A stretch of 64,000 bases of DNA, from contig JANSXY010000002.1 in assembly GCA_024742695.1 (NCBI GenBank), forward strand, positions 124,001 through 188,000, read 5' to 3'. The notes under the pieces are model-generated. The model was not told the DNA's origin. It did not search any database and was given only the letters and a program-made list of their open reading frames with translations. Within the stretch, counting starts at the first letter, position 1; every line of letters begins with the position of its first letter. Below are positions 27,874 to 36,820 of the stretch, piece after piece. This DNA comes from Paracoccaceae bacterium (GTDB lineage Bacteria > Pseudomonadota > Alphaproteobacteria > Rhodobacterales > Rhodobacteraceae). A program made the translations under genes and the position numbers.

Positions 27874-28936
27874 CGGCACCGGCACGCTGAACCCGCTGGT
27901 CGAGGTCCGCGGGCTGAAGATGTACTTCCCGATCACCGCGGGCGTGTTCCGCAAGAAGGTCGGCGACGTGAAGGCCGTCGACGACGTGTCGTTCACGATC
28001 TACGAGGGCGAGACGCTGGGCCTGGTGGGCGAGTCCGGCTGCGGCAAGTCGACCTGCGGGCGCGCGGTACTGCGGCTTTACGAACCCACCGCCGGCTCGA
28101 TCCGGATCGCCGGCACCGAAATCGCCACCGCGGGCTTCGACAGCCTGCGCGCGATGCGCCCGGCGATGCAGATGGTGTTCCAGGATCCGCAGGCCAGCCT
28201 CAATCCCCGGATGACCGTCGCCGGGATCATCGGCGAGCCGCTGGACGAGCACACGACGCTCACGCGCAAGGAGAAACTGGCCCGGATCTACGAGCTGATG
28301 GACCAGGTCGGGCTGAACCGCGACTTCGCCAACCGCTACCCGCACGAGTTCTCCGGCGGCCAGCGGCAGCGGATCGGCATCGCCCGCGCGCTGGCCCTGA
28401 ACCCGAGGTTCATCGTCTGCGACGAACCGATCGCGGCGCTCGACGTGTCGATCCAGGCGCAGGTGGTCAACCTGCTGGAGGAATTGCAGGATCGGCTGGG
28501 CCTGACCTACCTGTTCATCAGCCACGATCTCAGCATGGTGCGCCACATCGCCGACCGGGTGGCGGTGATGTACCTGGGCAAGATCGTCGAGCTTGCGCCG
28601 CGCGAGTCGCTTTACGGGTCGCCGCAGCATCCCTACACGCAGGCGCTGCTGTCGGCGGTGCCCGAACCCGACCCGATGGTCGAGGCGACGCGCCGGCGGA
28701 TCATCATCGGCGGCGACGTGCCCTCGCCCGCGAACCCGCCGAAGGGCTGCAACTTCTGCACGCGCTGCCCGAAGGTGATGGATATCTGCCGCGAGATCGA
28801 CCCCGAGTTCCGCGAGATCGCGCCGGGCCGTCACGTGGCCTGCCACCTGGTCACCCAAGCAAGCCAGACCGCCGGTCAAGCGGCGGCATCCGAGGCATCG
28901 GGCACAACCGAAATCCGCATCCAACAAGGAGAGTGA
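27866..28936 (+). CDS. dppF: Peptide ABC importer, ATPase 2 (DppF-type)
   Basis: Partner ATPase, 356 residues. Walker [10 protein letters not shown] near residue 59, signature FSGGQRQR near 165, Walker [13 protein letters not shown] near 186 and [14 protein letters not shown]. The C-terminal extension has a [14 protein letters not shown] cluster, again fitting a Dpp/Opp iron-sulfur site. The ATG at 27866 lies inside the end of the first ATPase gene and follows an AAGGGGGG stretch. The last residues run into the binding-protein gene with one base between. Confidence 0.93.
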   Translation: MPDGTGTLNPLVEVRGLKMYFPITAGVFRKKVGDVKAVDDVSFTIYEGETLGLVGESGCGKSTCGRAVLRLYEPTAGSIRIAGTEIATAGFDSLRAMRPAMQMVFQDPQASLNPRMTVAGIIGEPLDEHTTLTRKEKLARIYELMDQVGLNRDFANRYPHEFSGGQRQRIGIARALALNPRFIVCDEPIAALDVSIQAQVVNLLEELQDRLGLTYLFISHDLSMVRHIADRVAVMYLGKIVELAPRESLYGSPQHPYTQALLSAVPEPDPMVEATRRRIIIGGDVPSPANPPKGCNFCTRCPKVMDICREIDPEFREIAPGRHVACHLVTQASQTAGQAAASEASGTTEIRIQQGE

Positions 28937-28937
28937 C

Positions 28938-30635
28938 ATGCGACTGAGAACAGCCCTGATGGGCGCCGCCGCCACGGCGGCGATGGCCCCCGCGGCCTTC
29001 GCCGAACGTGCCTCGGACGGCAATGTCAGCATCATCTACTGGCAGGCACCCTCGATCCTGAACCCGTTCCTGTCGGGCGGCACCAAGGACATCGAATCCG
29101 CGTCGATGATCATCGAGCCGCTGGCCCGCTACAACGAGAAGGGCGAGATCGTGCCCTGGCTCGTCGACGAGGTTCCGACCGTCGGCAACGGCGGCGTCAG
29201 CGAGGATCTGACGCAGATCACCTGGAAGATCACGCCCGGCATCCTGTGGTCGGACGGCACGCCCTTCACCGCGGCCGACGTGAAGTTCACCTACGACTAC
29301 TGCACCCATCCCGAAGGCGGCTGCGCGCAGCTGACCAAGTTCGAGGGCGTCGCCTCGGTCGACACGCCCGACGACCTGACCGTGGTCGTCACCTTCGAGA
29401 ACCCCACGCCGAACCCCTACGGCCCGTTCGTGGGCGGCGAAAGCCCGATCATCCAGGCCGCGCAGTTCGCCAACTGCCTCGGCGCCGCGGCGCCGTCCTG
29501 CACCGAGGCGAACTTCAACCCGATCGGCACCGGCCCGTTCGTGGTGACCGAGTTCAAGCCCAACGACGTCATCACGATGGCGGCCAACCCGAACTACCGT
29601 GACCCGGCCAAGCCGGCCTTCGCCAGCGTGACCTTCAAGGGCGGCGGCGACGCGGCGGCGGCGGGCCGCGCGGTGATGGAGACCGGCGAATTCGACTACG
29701 CCTGGAACCTCCAGCTCGCGCCCGACGTGATCGCGCAGATGGAATCGGGCGGCAAGGGCACCCCGATCGCGGGTTTCGGCCCGCTGATGGAACGGATCAT
29801 GCTGAACTGGACCAATCCGGACCCGGCGCTCGGCCCGGATGAGCGCTCGGTCGTGCGCCCGCATCCGTTCCTGCAGGATCCGGCCGTCTACAAGGCGATG
29901 TCGATGGCGATCGACCGGCCGCTGCTGGTCGAGGTCGGCTATGGCCAGGCCGGCAAGGTGACCTGCAACTGGGTGCCCGCGCCGGAGGCCTTCAATTCCG
30001 ACACGTTGACCTGCGACCAGCAGGACATCGAGGGCGCCAAGGCGATGCTGGAAGAGGCCGGCTGGGTCGATTCGAACGGCGACGGCGTGCGCGAGAAGGA
30101 CGGCGTGGAACTGCGCATCCTCTACCAGACCTCGACCAACGCGGTCCGGCAGGACTTCCAGGCCCTGATCAAGCAGTGGTGGGCGGAGATCGGCATCGAG
30201 ACCGAGCTGCGCAACATCGACGCCTCGGTGTTCTTCGGTGGCGATCCGGGCAGCCCGGACACCTTTCAGAAGTTCTATGCCGACGTCGAGATGTACGCCA
30301 ACACCTTCAGCGGCACCGATCCGCAGGCCTACCTGGGCAATGGGCTGTGCGACAAGGCGCCGAGCCCGGCGACGCAGTGGCAGGGCGAGAACATCTCGCG
30401 CTTCTGCATGCCGGAATTCGACGCGCTGCACGCGGAACTGGCCAAGACCGCCGACATCGCGGAGCGCGCGCGCATCGGCCGCGAGCTCAACGACATGATG
30501 GTGATGAACGGCGGGATGATCCCGCTGGTGCATCGCGGCCGTCTGTCGGCGCATGCCAACACGCTGGGCGGCGTCGTGCTGAACGTCTGGGACAGCGAGC
30601 TGTGGAACGTGGCCGACTGGTACCGGATCGACTGA
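28938..30635 (+). CDS. Peptide/opine-type periplasmic substrate-binding protein with four Cys pairs
   Basis: 565-residue SBP family 5 protein. A Sec signal peptide (MRLRTALMGAAATAAMAPAAFA) precedes the mature start. The cluster C signature is visible: PSILNPFLSGG early, then WKITPGILWSDGTPFTAADVKFTYD near residues 97-117. Eight Cys lie in four close pairs at about residues 121/128, 179/187, 342/358 and 470/489; there are no others, so four disulfides are likely in the periplasm. The gene sits between the ATPases and the permeases, with two strong hairpins behind it. The ligand is unknown; peptides or modified amino acids are likely. Confidence 0.9.
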   Translation: MRLRTALMGAAATAAMAPAAFAERASDGNVSIIYWQAPSILNPFLSGGTKDIESASMIIEPLARYNEKGEIVPWLVDEVPTVGNGGVSEDLTQITWKITPGILWSDGTPFTAADVKFTYDYCTHPEGGCAQLTKFEGVASVDTPDDLTVVVTFENPTPNPYGPFVGGESPIIQAAQFANCLGAAAPSCTEANFNPIGTGPFVVTEFKPNDVITMAANPNYRDPAKPAFASVTFKGGGDAAAAGRAVMETGEFDYAWNLQLAPDVIAQMESGGKGTPIAGFGPLMERIMLNWTNPDPALGPDERSVVRPHPFLQDPAVYKAMSMAIDRPLLVEVGYGQAGKVTCNWVPAPEAFNSDTLTCDQQDIEGAKAMLEEAGWVDSNGDGVREKDGVELRILYQTSTNAVRQDFQALIKQWWAEIGIETELRNIDASVFFGGDPGSPDTFQKFYADVEMYANTFSGTDPQAYLGNGLCDKAPSPATQWQGENISRFCMPEFDALHAELAKTADIAERARIGRELNDMMVMNGGMIPLVHRGRLSAHANTLGGVVLNVWDSELWNVADWYRID

Positions 30636-30649
30636 TCCGCGGCTGATCC

Positions 30650-30708
30650 GCCGGCGCCCGCTGCTGGGCGCCGGCCCGACACCGCCCGCCCCGGCCACCG
30701 GGGCGGGC
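30650..30708 (+). repeat. Two strong hairpins after the binding-protein gene
   Basis: GCCGGCGCCC (30650-30659) pairs with GGGCGCCGGC (30666-30675), loop 6. GCCCGCCCCGG (30684-30694) pairs with CCGGGGCGGGC (30698-30708), loop CCA. Such structures commonly protect the 3' end of binding-protein mRNA and lower permease expression; there is no T-run for full termination. Confidence 0.6.
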
Positions 30709-30738
30709 ACCCCGGAACCGACGCGGACGCACGGGCCA

Positions 30739-31746
30739 ATGCTGACCTATACCTACCGCCGGCTGCTGATCTCGATCCCGACGCTGCTGTTCATCAGCCT
30801 GGTGATCTTCCTGCTGCTCGAACTCGCCCCCGGCGATCCGATGGCGCAGGTGCCGCTGACCGTGCCCGACGAGGTCAAGCAGAAGATGCGCGAGGCGCTG
30901 GGCCTCGGCGAGCCTCTGCACGTGCGCTTCGGGCTGTGGCTGTGGCAGTTCTTCGTGATCGAGCCGCTGCACCTGATCGACAACCTGTTCGGCACGACCT
31001 TCGCCGAGGGCCAGCAGCGGGTGATCTCGTGGCAGACGCGCAGCCCGGTGATGGACATCGTCGCGCAGCGCATGCCCCAGACGCTGTGGGTCGTGGGCAC
31101 GGCCTACGTGGTCGCCGTGCTGATCGCGGTGCCGATCGGCGTCTATTCCGCCTACCGCCAGTATTCGCTGTTCGACCAGGCCGGCACGTTCATCACGATG
31201 ATCGGCTTCTCGATCCCGCCGTTCTTCTCGGGCGTGCTGGTGATCGTGATCTTCTCGATCCAGCTGGGCTGGTTTCCCTCGATCTACGACACCACCCACG
31301 TGGTCAACGACTGGGACAGTTTCGTGGTCCAGCTCAAGCAGATGGTGATGCCGGTGATGGTGCTGGCCCTGCAGATCACCAGCCAGATCAGCCGCTACAT
31401 GCGGGCCTCGATGCTGGACAATCTCGGGCAGGACTACGTGCGCACCGCCCGCGCCAAGGGGATGCGGGAAAAGACCGTGGTGTTGGTCCATGTCCTGCGC
31501 AACTCGCTGATCCCGGTGGTCACCGTCGTCGCGCTGCTGGTGCCGTCGATCTTCGGCGGCGCGATCATCACCGAGCAGGTGTTCAAGGTGAACGGGATCG
31601 GCCAGCTGCTGATCACCGCGATCCAGGCCAACGACCTGCCGATGGTCCAGACCCTGACCTTCATCTTCGCGGTGCTGATCGTGCTGTTCAACCTGATCGC
31701 CGATATCCTCTACGGCATCCTGGACCCGAGGATCCGCTATGACTGA
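30739..31746 (+). CDS. dppB: Peptide ABC importer permease 1 (DppB-type)
   Basis: 335-residue inner-membrane protein with about six transmembrane helices. It starts MLTYTYRRLLISIPTLLF, typical for DppB/OppB, and has the cytoplasmic EAA loop YVRTARAKGMREKTVVLVHVLRNS near residues 233-256 that docks on the ATPases. The large periplasmic loop after the first helix is longer than in many DppB proteins. It overlaps the next permease gene by 8 bases. Confidence 0.93.
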   Translation: MLTYTYRRLLISIPTLLFISLVIFLLLELAPGDPMAQVPLTVPDEVKQKMREALGLGEPLHVRFGLWLWQFFVIEPLHLIDNLFGTTFAEGQQRVISWQTRSPVMDIVAQRMPQTLWVVGTAYVVAVLIAVPIGVYSAYRQYSLFDQAGTFITMIGFSIPPFFSGVLVIVIFSIQLGWFPSIYDTTHVVNDWDSFVVQLKQMVMPVMVLALQITSQISRYMRASMLDNLGQDYVRTARAKGMREKTVVLVHVLRNSLIPVVTVVALLVPSIFGGAIITEQVFKVNGIGQLLITAIQANDLPMVQTLTFIFAVLIVLFNLIADILYGILDPRIRYD

Positions 31747-32716
31747 GCCGGCCGCCGCCCCGCCCCGCGACGAGTCCATGGCGCGCCCGCCGCGCAACCA
31801 GTGGTGGGACGTCTGGGACCAGTTCCGCAAGCATACCGGCGCGCTTGTCGGCGCGACGATCTTCGCGGTGATCGTGCTGGGCGCCTTCCTCGGCCCCCTG
31901 GTCTGGCATGCCGATCCGCAGGTCGTGCCGACCGGGCGCGATTTCATCACCCTGCGCGACACCCGGCCGATCTACGTCGCGCTGTGGGACGAGGGCGCCA
32001 AGGTGAACTGGGCGCATCCGCTGGGCACCGACAACCTGGGCCGCGACACGCTGGCGCGGATGATGTCGGGCGGGCAGATCTCGCTGCTTGTCGGCTTCAC
32101 GGCGATGGGGCTGTCGATCCTGCTGGGCACCCTGATCGGGGTGCTGGCGGGCTTTTTCCGGCCCGCCGACGGGCCGTTGATGCGGCTGACCGACCTGTTC
32201 CTTGCCCTGCCGCTTCTGCCCTTGCTGCTGGTCTCGGTGCTGCTGTTCCGCGAACCTCTCGCCAACGCCTTCGGGCCCGAGGGCGGGGTGTTCATCCTGA
32301 TCGTCACGCTGGTCGGCATCACCAGCTGGATGCAGACCGCGCGGATCGTGCGGGGCGAGGTGCTGGCGCTGAAGGAACGTGAATTCGTGCTGGCGGCCCG
32401 CTCGATCGGCACGCCGGCGCGCCGGGTGGTGATGCGCCATGTGCTGCCCAACGTGCTGTCGCCGATCATGGTTTCGGCGACGCTGGGGATTGCCACGGCG
32501 ATCATCACCGAATCCGCGCTGTCGTTCCTCGGCTTCGGCTTTCCGCCCGATTTCCCGACCTGGGGGCGGCTGTTGTTCGACAGCGTCGACCGGATGCAGC
32601 TGTACCCCGAACGGGTGATCTGGCCGGGCCTGGCGATCTCGCTGACCGTGCTGTCGGTCAACTATATCGGAGACGGGCTGCGCGACGCGCTGGACCCGCG
32701 GATCCGCGGCCGCTGA
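31739..32716 (+). CDS. dppC: Peptide ABC importer permease 2 (DppC-type)
   Basis: 325-residue partner permease. A first helix at about 38-60 is followed by a periplasmic loop containing HPLGTDNLGRDTLARMMSGG, the family marker near residues 90-110. The EAA loop FVLAARSIGTPARRVVMRHVLPN lies near 216-238. It ends ALDPRIRGR, as usual for DppC. The complete set ATPase, ATPase, binding protein, permease, permease makes a self-sufficient importer. Confidence 0.93.
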   Translation: MTEPAAAPPRDESMARPPRNQWWDVWDQFRKHTGALVGATIFAVIVLGAFLGPLVWHADPQVVPTGRDFITLRDTRPIYVALWDEGAKVNWAHPLGTDNLGRDTLARMMSGGQISLLVGFTAMGLSILLGTLIGVLAGFFRPADGPLMRLTDLFLALPLLPLLLVSVLLFREPLANAFGPEGGVFILIVTLVGITSWMQTARIVRGEVLALKEREFVLAARSIGTPARRVVMRHVLPNVLSPIMVSATLGIATAIITESALSFLGFGFPPDFPTWGRLLFDSVDRMQLYPERVIWPGLAISLTVLSVNYIGDGLRDALDPRIRGR

Positions 32717-32814
32717 CGCAATAAGGATATCGGCCCGGCCCCGGCCGTGGCGGCGGAACGCCCGTCGCGCCGCGCCACGCTGCCGGGACAGGTGTTTCTG
32801 CGACACCGGAAAGC

Positions 32815-32844
32815 CGGAACATCGTTCCGCCAAGCGCCTAGGCT
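32815..32844 (+). promoter_or_regulatory. Palindrome plus -10 box upstream of the YeeE gene
   Basis: CGGAAC (32815-32820) and GTTCCG (32824-32829) are inverted around ATC. A CTAGGCT box (32838-32844) would serve as -10; the palindrome then covers the -35 region (about 32816-32821). This layout suggests a regulated promoter. Confidence 0.4.
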
Positions 32845-32888
32845 TCGACCTTCGGCGGGCTTGATCGCCCGGAAAAGCCCGGCATATC

Positions 32889-32902
32889 GGAACGCATGTT
32901 CC
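32889..32902. promoter_or_regulatory. Second GGAAC/GTTCC palindrome in the YeeE leader
   Basis: GGAAC (32889-32893) and GTTCC (32898-32902) are inverted around GCAT, 16 bases before the ATG. It has the same half-site as the palindrome at 32815-32829 but a spacer one base longer. Confidence 0.4.
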
Positions 32903-32918
32903 ATCAAGGGCGGTTCCC

Positions 32919-33989
32919 ATGTTCGAAAGCCTTGGCCTCGAGTCCCTCACGCCGCGCTCCGCCGCGCTGATCCTCGGCCTCGCCCTTGGCGCGGTCTTCG
33001 GTGCGCTGGCGGAGGTTTCGGCCTTCTGCTTTCGCCGCGGGATCGTCGCCGGGCCGGACCGCCGCGCGGCGCTGGGAACCTGGATGATGGCGCTCGCCGT
33101 CGCGGTGGGCGCGACCCAGGCCGCGGTTCTGGCCGGGGTTCTGGATCTTTCCGGCCACCGGCTGCTGGCGGCGGAGTTGCCGTGGCTGGCGATCGGCGCC
33201 GGCGGGCTGGCCTTTGGCGCGGGCATGGTGCTGGCCCGAGGTTGCCCGGCCCGGCTGACGGTGCTGGCCGCCTCGGGCAACCTGCGGGCGGCGCTGGTGC
33301 TGCTGGTCTTCGCGCTTGTCGCGCAGGCGGCAATGAAGGGGGCGCTTGCGCCGTTGGTCCAGGCCGTGGCCGCACCGCGGCTGGACATCGGCACGGGGCT
33401 GGCGGCCCTGCCCTTCGGCACGCTTCCGGCCGCGGCGGCGCTGGTCGCGGCGTCACTGGCGGTGGCATGGCGTTCCGGCGCGCCGCGCCATGTCCTCGCA
33501 GCGGCGGCGGGCATCGGCCTGCTGGTCGCCATGGGCTGGCTGGGCACCGGGCTGGTGCTGCAGGATGAATTCGACCCGATCACGGTTGAAAGCCTCGCCT
33601 TCACCGCGCCGATGGCGGACACGCTGTTCTGGACCGCCGCCGCCACCGCGGTCCAGCCCGGCTTCGGCCCGGGCCTGATCGGCGGCACGCTGACCGGCGC
33701 CTTCGCGCTGGCGTGGCTGTCGGGCCGCTTCCGCTGGCACAGCTTCACCGGGCCGGCGGAAACCGGGCGCTACCTCGCCGGGGCCGGGCTGATGGGGGTT
33801 GGCGGCGTGCTGGCCGGCGGCTGCACCATCGGCGCGGGATTGTCGGGCATCCCGACCCTGTCGCTGGCCGCGGTGCTGGCGCTGGCCGCCATCGCCGCGG
33901 GCGCCGTGGCGACGGATCGCGCCCTCAGTGCAGCCGGTCGCGGATCCGCCGGATCAGCAGCCAGACCGCCAGCAGTACCGGCGGAGTGA
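32919..33989 (+). CDS. YeeE/YedE-family membrane transporter (sulfur-compound type)
   Basis: 356-residue polytopic membrane protein with around nine to ten helices. The hallmark cysteine motifs of YeeE/YedE are present: LARGCPARL near residue 106-114, and GGVLAGGCTIGAGLSG near 295-310. In the characterised members such Cys line a path for thiosulfate or other sulfur species. No tusA-like gene is adjacent, so the substrate is inferred only from the family. The last 65 bp overlap the 3' end of the DUF3422 gene on the other strand. Two small palindromes precede it. Confidence 0.87.
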   Translation: MFESLGLESLTPRSAALILGLALGAVFGALAEVSAFCFRRGIVAGPDRRAALGTWMMALAVAVGATQAAVLAGVLDLSGHRLLAAELPWLAIGAGGLAFGAGMVLARGCPARLTVLAASGNLRAALVLLVFALVAQAAMKGALAPLVQAVAAPRLDIGTGLAALPFGTLPAAAALVAASLAVAWRSGAPRHVLAAAAGIGLLVAMGWLGTGLVLQDEFDPITVESLAFTAPMADTLFWTAAATAVQPGFGPGLIGGTLTGAFALAWLSGRFRWHSFTGPAETGRYLAGAGLMGVGGVLAGGCTIGAGLSGIPTLSLAAVLALAAIAAGAVATDRALSAAGRGSAGSAARPPAVPAE

Positions 33990-35208
33990 GCAGTGCGGTC
34001 GCCATGCCTTTCGACACCCCCGCCGCCTCGGCCAGCGGGTAGACGAGGTAGGCGGCAAGGTTCACCGCGTAGTAGCTGATCGCCACCACCGACAGCCCTT
34101 CGACCGTGCGTTGCAGCCGCAGTTGCAGGTCCGCCCGCCGATCCATGCTTTCCAGCAGCGTCTGGTTCTGCGCGCTGCGTTCGACATCGACACGGGTGCG
34201 CAGAAGCTCCGCCGCCCGCTGCGCCCGTTCGGCCATCGACAACAGCCGCTTCTCGGTGGATTTCACCGTGCGCATCGCCGGATCGTAGCGCCGCATCATG
34301 AATTCCGCGAAGGTCTGGCGGCCGTTCAGGCGGGTTTCGCGCAGAACCCCGATCCGGTTCTCCACGATCGCCTCGTAGGCCGCCGTCGCGCCGAAGCGGA
34401 AGGTGAACTGCACCGACAGGCTTTCCAGTTCGGCCGAGATTTCCAGCAATTCGTGCAACGCCGTCTCGGGCGACCGGTCGGTCTTGTCGAGCGCCTCGAC
34501 AAGGCCCGACAGCTTCGGATCCAGCCCGTTCAGCCGCTGCGTCAGGTGCCGCGAGCGCATCAGCCCCAGCATCGACATCGAGCGATAGGTCTCGATCTCG
34601 CACAGCCGCTGCACGATCCGCCCGACGCGCCGCGCGCCGGTGCCGGGCCGGACGAAGACGGCGAAGCGCATGTGCCCGGCCGGGTCGATCCGGAAATCCC
34701 CGGCGATGATCGCCGCGCCGTCCAGCACCCGGCTGGAGGCCAGGCTTTCGGGCACGAACCATTCCTCCAGCCGGGCGAGGATCTCGGCCTCGTTCTCGGG
34801 CATCTCCTCGACCCGAATGAGCAGCGAACACAGCCGCTTGCCGTTCGCCACCGCCAGCCAATCCTCGGGGAAGACCTCGGCCTCGGCCGGATCGAACGGC
34901 CGGTCGGACACGCCCTTGCCGAAGGCCGAGTAGGTCACGAACTCGGTATGGCTTTCCCATTTCAGCTCGTGCCGGCCGATGGCGCCGGAAAAATGCGTCG
35001 CCTCGGGCTGCGGATGGGCGCTGCCGTGCCGGTCCAGCAGGTCGAGCAGATGCGCGCGATCCAGCGACCGGTCGCGGTTCTGCGCGTCCTTGGGTTCCTT
35101 GATCGCGACGTAGACCGCGTGGCACGGCACGTTCAGCGACGGGAACGGCCGCGCATGCAACTCGTTGACGACGTTGTAGCGCTGCGGGTGATCGGAGATC
35201 GTGGGCAT
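33925..35208 (-). CDS. DUF3422 family membrane-anchored protein
   Basis: 427-residue protein. The N-terminal YNVVNELHARPFPSL motif near residues 11-25 is the family marker. A long helical, charged middle region (about 210-370) is probably coiled coil, and two hydrophobic helices near the C-terminus (about 370-390 and 398-418) would anchor it with most of the mass in the cytoplasm. Function unknown. The start at 35208 follows a weak G-rich site. It converges with and overlaps the YeeE gene by 65 bp. Confidence 0.85.
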   Translation of the reverse strand: MPTISDHPQRYNVVNELHARPFPSLNVPCHAVYVAIKEPKDAQNRDRSLDRAHLLDLLDRHGSAHPQPEATHFSGAIGRHELKWESHTEFVTYSAFGKGVSDRPFDPAEAEVFPEDWLAVANGKRLCSLLIRVEEMPENEAEILARLEEWFVPESLASSRVLDGAAIIAGDFRIDPAGHMRFAVFVRPGTGARRVGRIVQRLCEIETYRSMSMLGLMRSRHLTQRLNGLDPKLSGLVEALDKTDRSPETALHELLEISAELESLSVQFTFRFGATAAYEAIVENRIGVLRETRLNGRQTFAEFMMRRYDPAMRTVKSTEKRLLSMAERAQRAAELLRTRVDVERSAQNQTLLESMDRRADLQLRLQRTVEGLSVVAISYYAVNLAAYLVYPLAEAAGVSKGMATALLTPPVLLAVWLLIRRIRDRLH

Positions 35209-35316
35209 CGGGGCCTCGCCGGCGGGATTGGACCTGACATAAGGCGAAGCGCCGCGACGGTCCAGCGACGGGCGGGAATACATGGGTATGCCGCCGCCCT
35301 GTTGCAGCGACGGCGC

Positions 35317-35354
35317 AAAAAAGGGCCCCGACCGGTGGCCGGGGCCCGATTTTT
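35317..35354. terminator. Bidirectional intrinsic terminator after pntB
   Basis: GGGCCCCG (35323-35330) pairs with CGGGGCCC (35340-35347). On the minus strand the stem is followed by six T (complement of 35322-35317), ending pntAB transcription; on the plus strand GA and five T (35350-35354) follow. It is the clearest Rho-independent terminator in the window. Confidence 0.85.
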
Positions 35355-35371
35355 CGCCCGAGATGCGCCGG

Positions 35372-36805
35372 TCAGTCGATCATCGGCAGCAGGCTGTCGA
35401 CCGATTTCTTGGCGTCGCCGTAGAACATCCGCGTGTTGTCCTTGTAGAACAGCGGGTTCTCGATGCCGGAATAGCCGGTGCCCTGGCCGCGCTTGGACAC
35501 GAAGACCTGCTTCGCCTTCCAGACCTCCAGCACCGGCATCCCGGCGATCGGGCTGTTCGGGTCTTCCTGCGCCGCCGGGTTCACGATGTCGTTCGAGCCG
35601 ATGACGATCACCACGTCGGTTTCGGGGAAATCCTCGTTGATCTCGTCCATCTCCAGCACGATGTCATAGGGCACCTTGGCCTCGGCCAGCAGCACGTTCA
35701 TGTGCCCCGGAAGCCGCCCGGCGACCGGGTGGATCGCGAACCGCACCTCCTTGCCCTTGGCGCGCAGCTTGCGCGTGAGCTCGGACACCGATTGCTGCGC
35801 CTGCGCCACCGCCATGCCGTAGCCCGGCACGATGATCACGCTGTCGGCCTCGTTCAGCGCCGAGGCCACGCCCTCGGCGTCGATGGCGATCTGTTCGCCC
35901 TCGACCGCCATCTGCGCGCCCTGCGCGCCGCCGAAACCGCCCAGGATCACGCTGACGAACGACCGGTTCATCGCCTTGCACATGATGTAGCTGAGGATCG
36001 CGCCCGAGGAGCCGACAAGCGCGCCGACCACGATCAAGAGATCGTTGCCGAGGCTGAAGCCGATCGCCGCCGCCGCCCAGCCCGAGTAGCTGTTCAGCAT
36101 CGAGACGACCACCGGCATGTCGGCGCCGCCGATCCCCATGATCAGATGATAGCCGATGAAGAAGGCCAGAAGCGCCATCAGGAACAGCGTCCAGCTGCCC
36201 GAACCGCCGAGGTACAGGACCAGCAGCAGGATCGAACCGGCCGCCGCGCCTGCGTTCAGCAGGTGCCCGCCGGGCAGTTGCTGCGCCGCCGAGGTCACCT
36301 TGCCGGCGAGCTTGCCGTAGGCGATGACCGAGCCGGTGAAGGTCACCGCGCCGATCCAGATGCCCAGCGCCAGCTCGATCTTCAGGATGTTGATCTCGAC
36401 GACGGTCTTCTTCGCCACCAGCTCGGCGAAGCTGCCCGAAACCGCGTCGCCCGCGGCCTTCGCCGCCTCGACCATGTTGATGGTGAAATCGGCGTTGAAG
36501 CCCACGAACACGGCTGCGAGACCCACCAGCGAGTGCATCGCGGCCACCAGTTCCGGCATCTGCGTCATCTGCACGCGGTTGGCCAGTTGCATGCCGATGA
36601 AGCCGCCGATGCCGATCAGCACCAGCGACAGCCACCAAAGCCCCGCGCCCGGGCCGATCAGCGTGGCCACGACCGCCAGCGCCATGCCGACGATCCCGTA
36701 CCAGACCGCGCGTTTCGCGCTTTCCTGCCCCGACAGACCGCCGAGCGACAGGATGAAGAGGACCGCGGCGACCACATAGGCCGCGATGGTGAAGGCGTTT
36801 TCCAT
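35372..36805 (-). CDS. pntB: NAD(P) transhydrogenase subunit beta
   Basis: 477-residue subunit of the proton-driven transhydrogenase that makes NADPH from NADH. About nine membrane helices fill residues 1-275; domain III from about 290 binds NADP(H) through [12 protein letters not shown] near 330 and [14 protein letters not shown] near 397-410. It follows pntA after 15 bases and ends 18 bases before the terminator hairpin. Confidence 0.96.
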   Translation of the reverse strand: MENAFTIAAYVVAAVLFILSLGGLSGQESAKRAVWYGIVGMALAVVATLIGPGAGLWWLSLVLIGIGGFIGMQLANRVQMTQMPELVAAMHSLVGLAAVFVGFNADFTINMVEAAKAAGDAVSGSFAELVAKKTVVEINILKIELALGIWIGAVTFTGSVIAYGKLAGKVTSAAQQLPGGHLLNAGAAAGSILLLVLYLGGSGSWTLFLMALLAFFIGYHLIMGIGGADMPVVVSMLNSYSGWAAAAIGFSLGNDLLIVVGALVGSSGAILSYIMCKAMNRSFVSVILGGFGGAQGAQMAVEGEQIAIDAEGVASALNEADSVIIVPGYGMAVAQAQQSVSELTRKLRAKGKEVRFAIHPVAGRLPGHMNVLLAEAKVPYDIVLEMDEINEDFPETDVVIVIGSNDIVNPAAQEDPNSPIAGMPVLEVWKAKQVFVSKRGQGTGYSGIENPLFYKDNTRMFYGDAKKSVDSLLPMID

Positions 36806-36820
36806 ATCCTCTTCTCCCGC

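Noticed and set aside
32889-32902. LexA-type SOS box upstream of the YeeE gene (GGAAC-GTTCC resembles some alphaproteobacterial GTTC sites)
   Set aside because: The alphaproteobacterial SOS box is a direct GTTC-N7-GTTC repeat; here the half-sites are inverted and the gene is not a repair gene.
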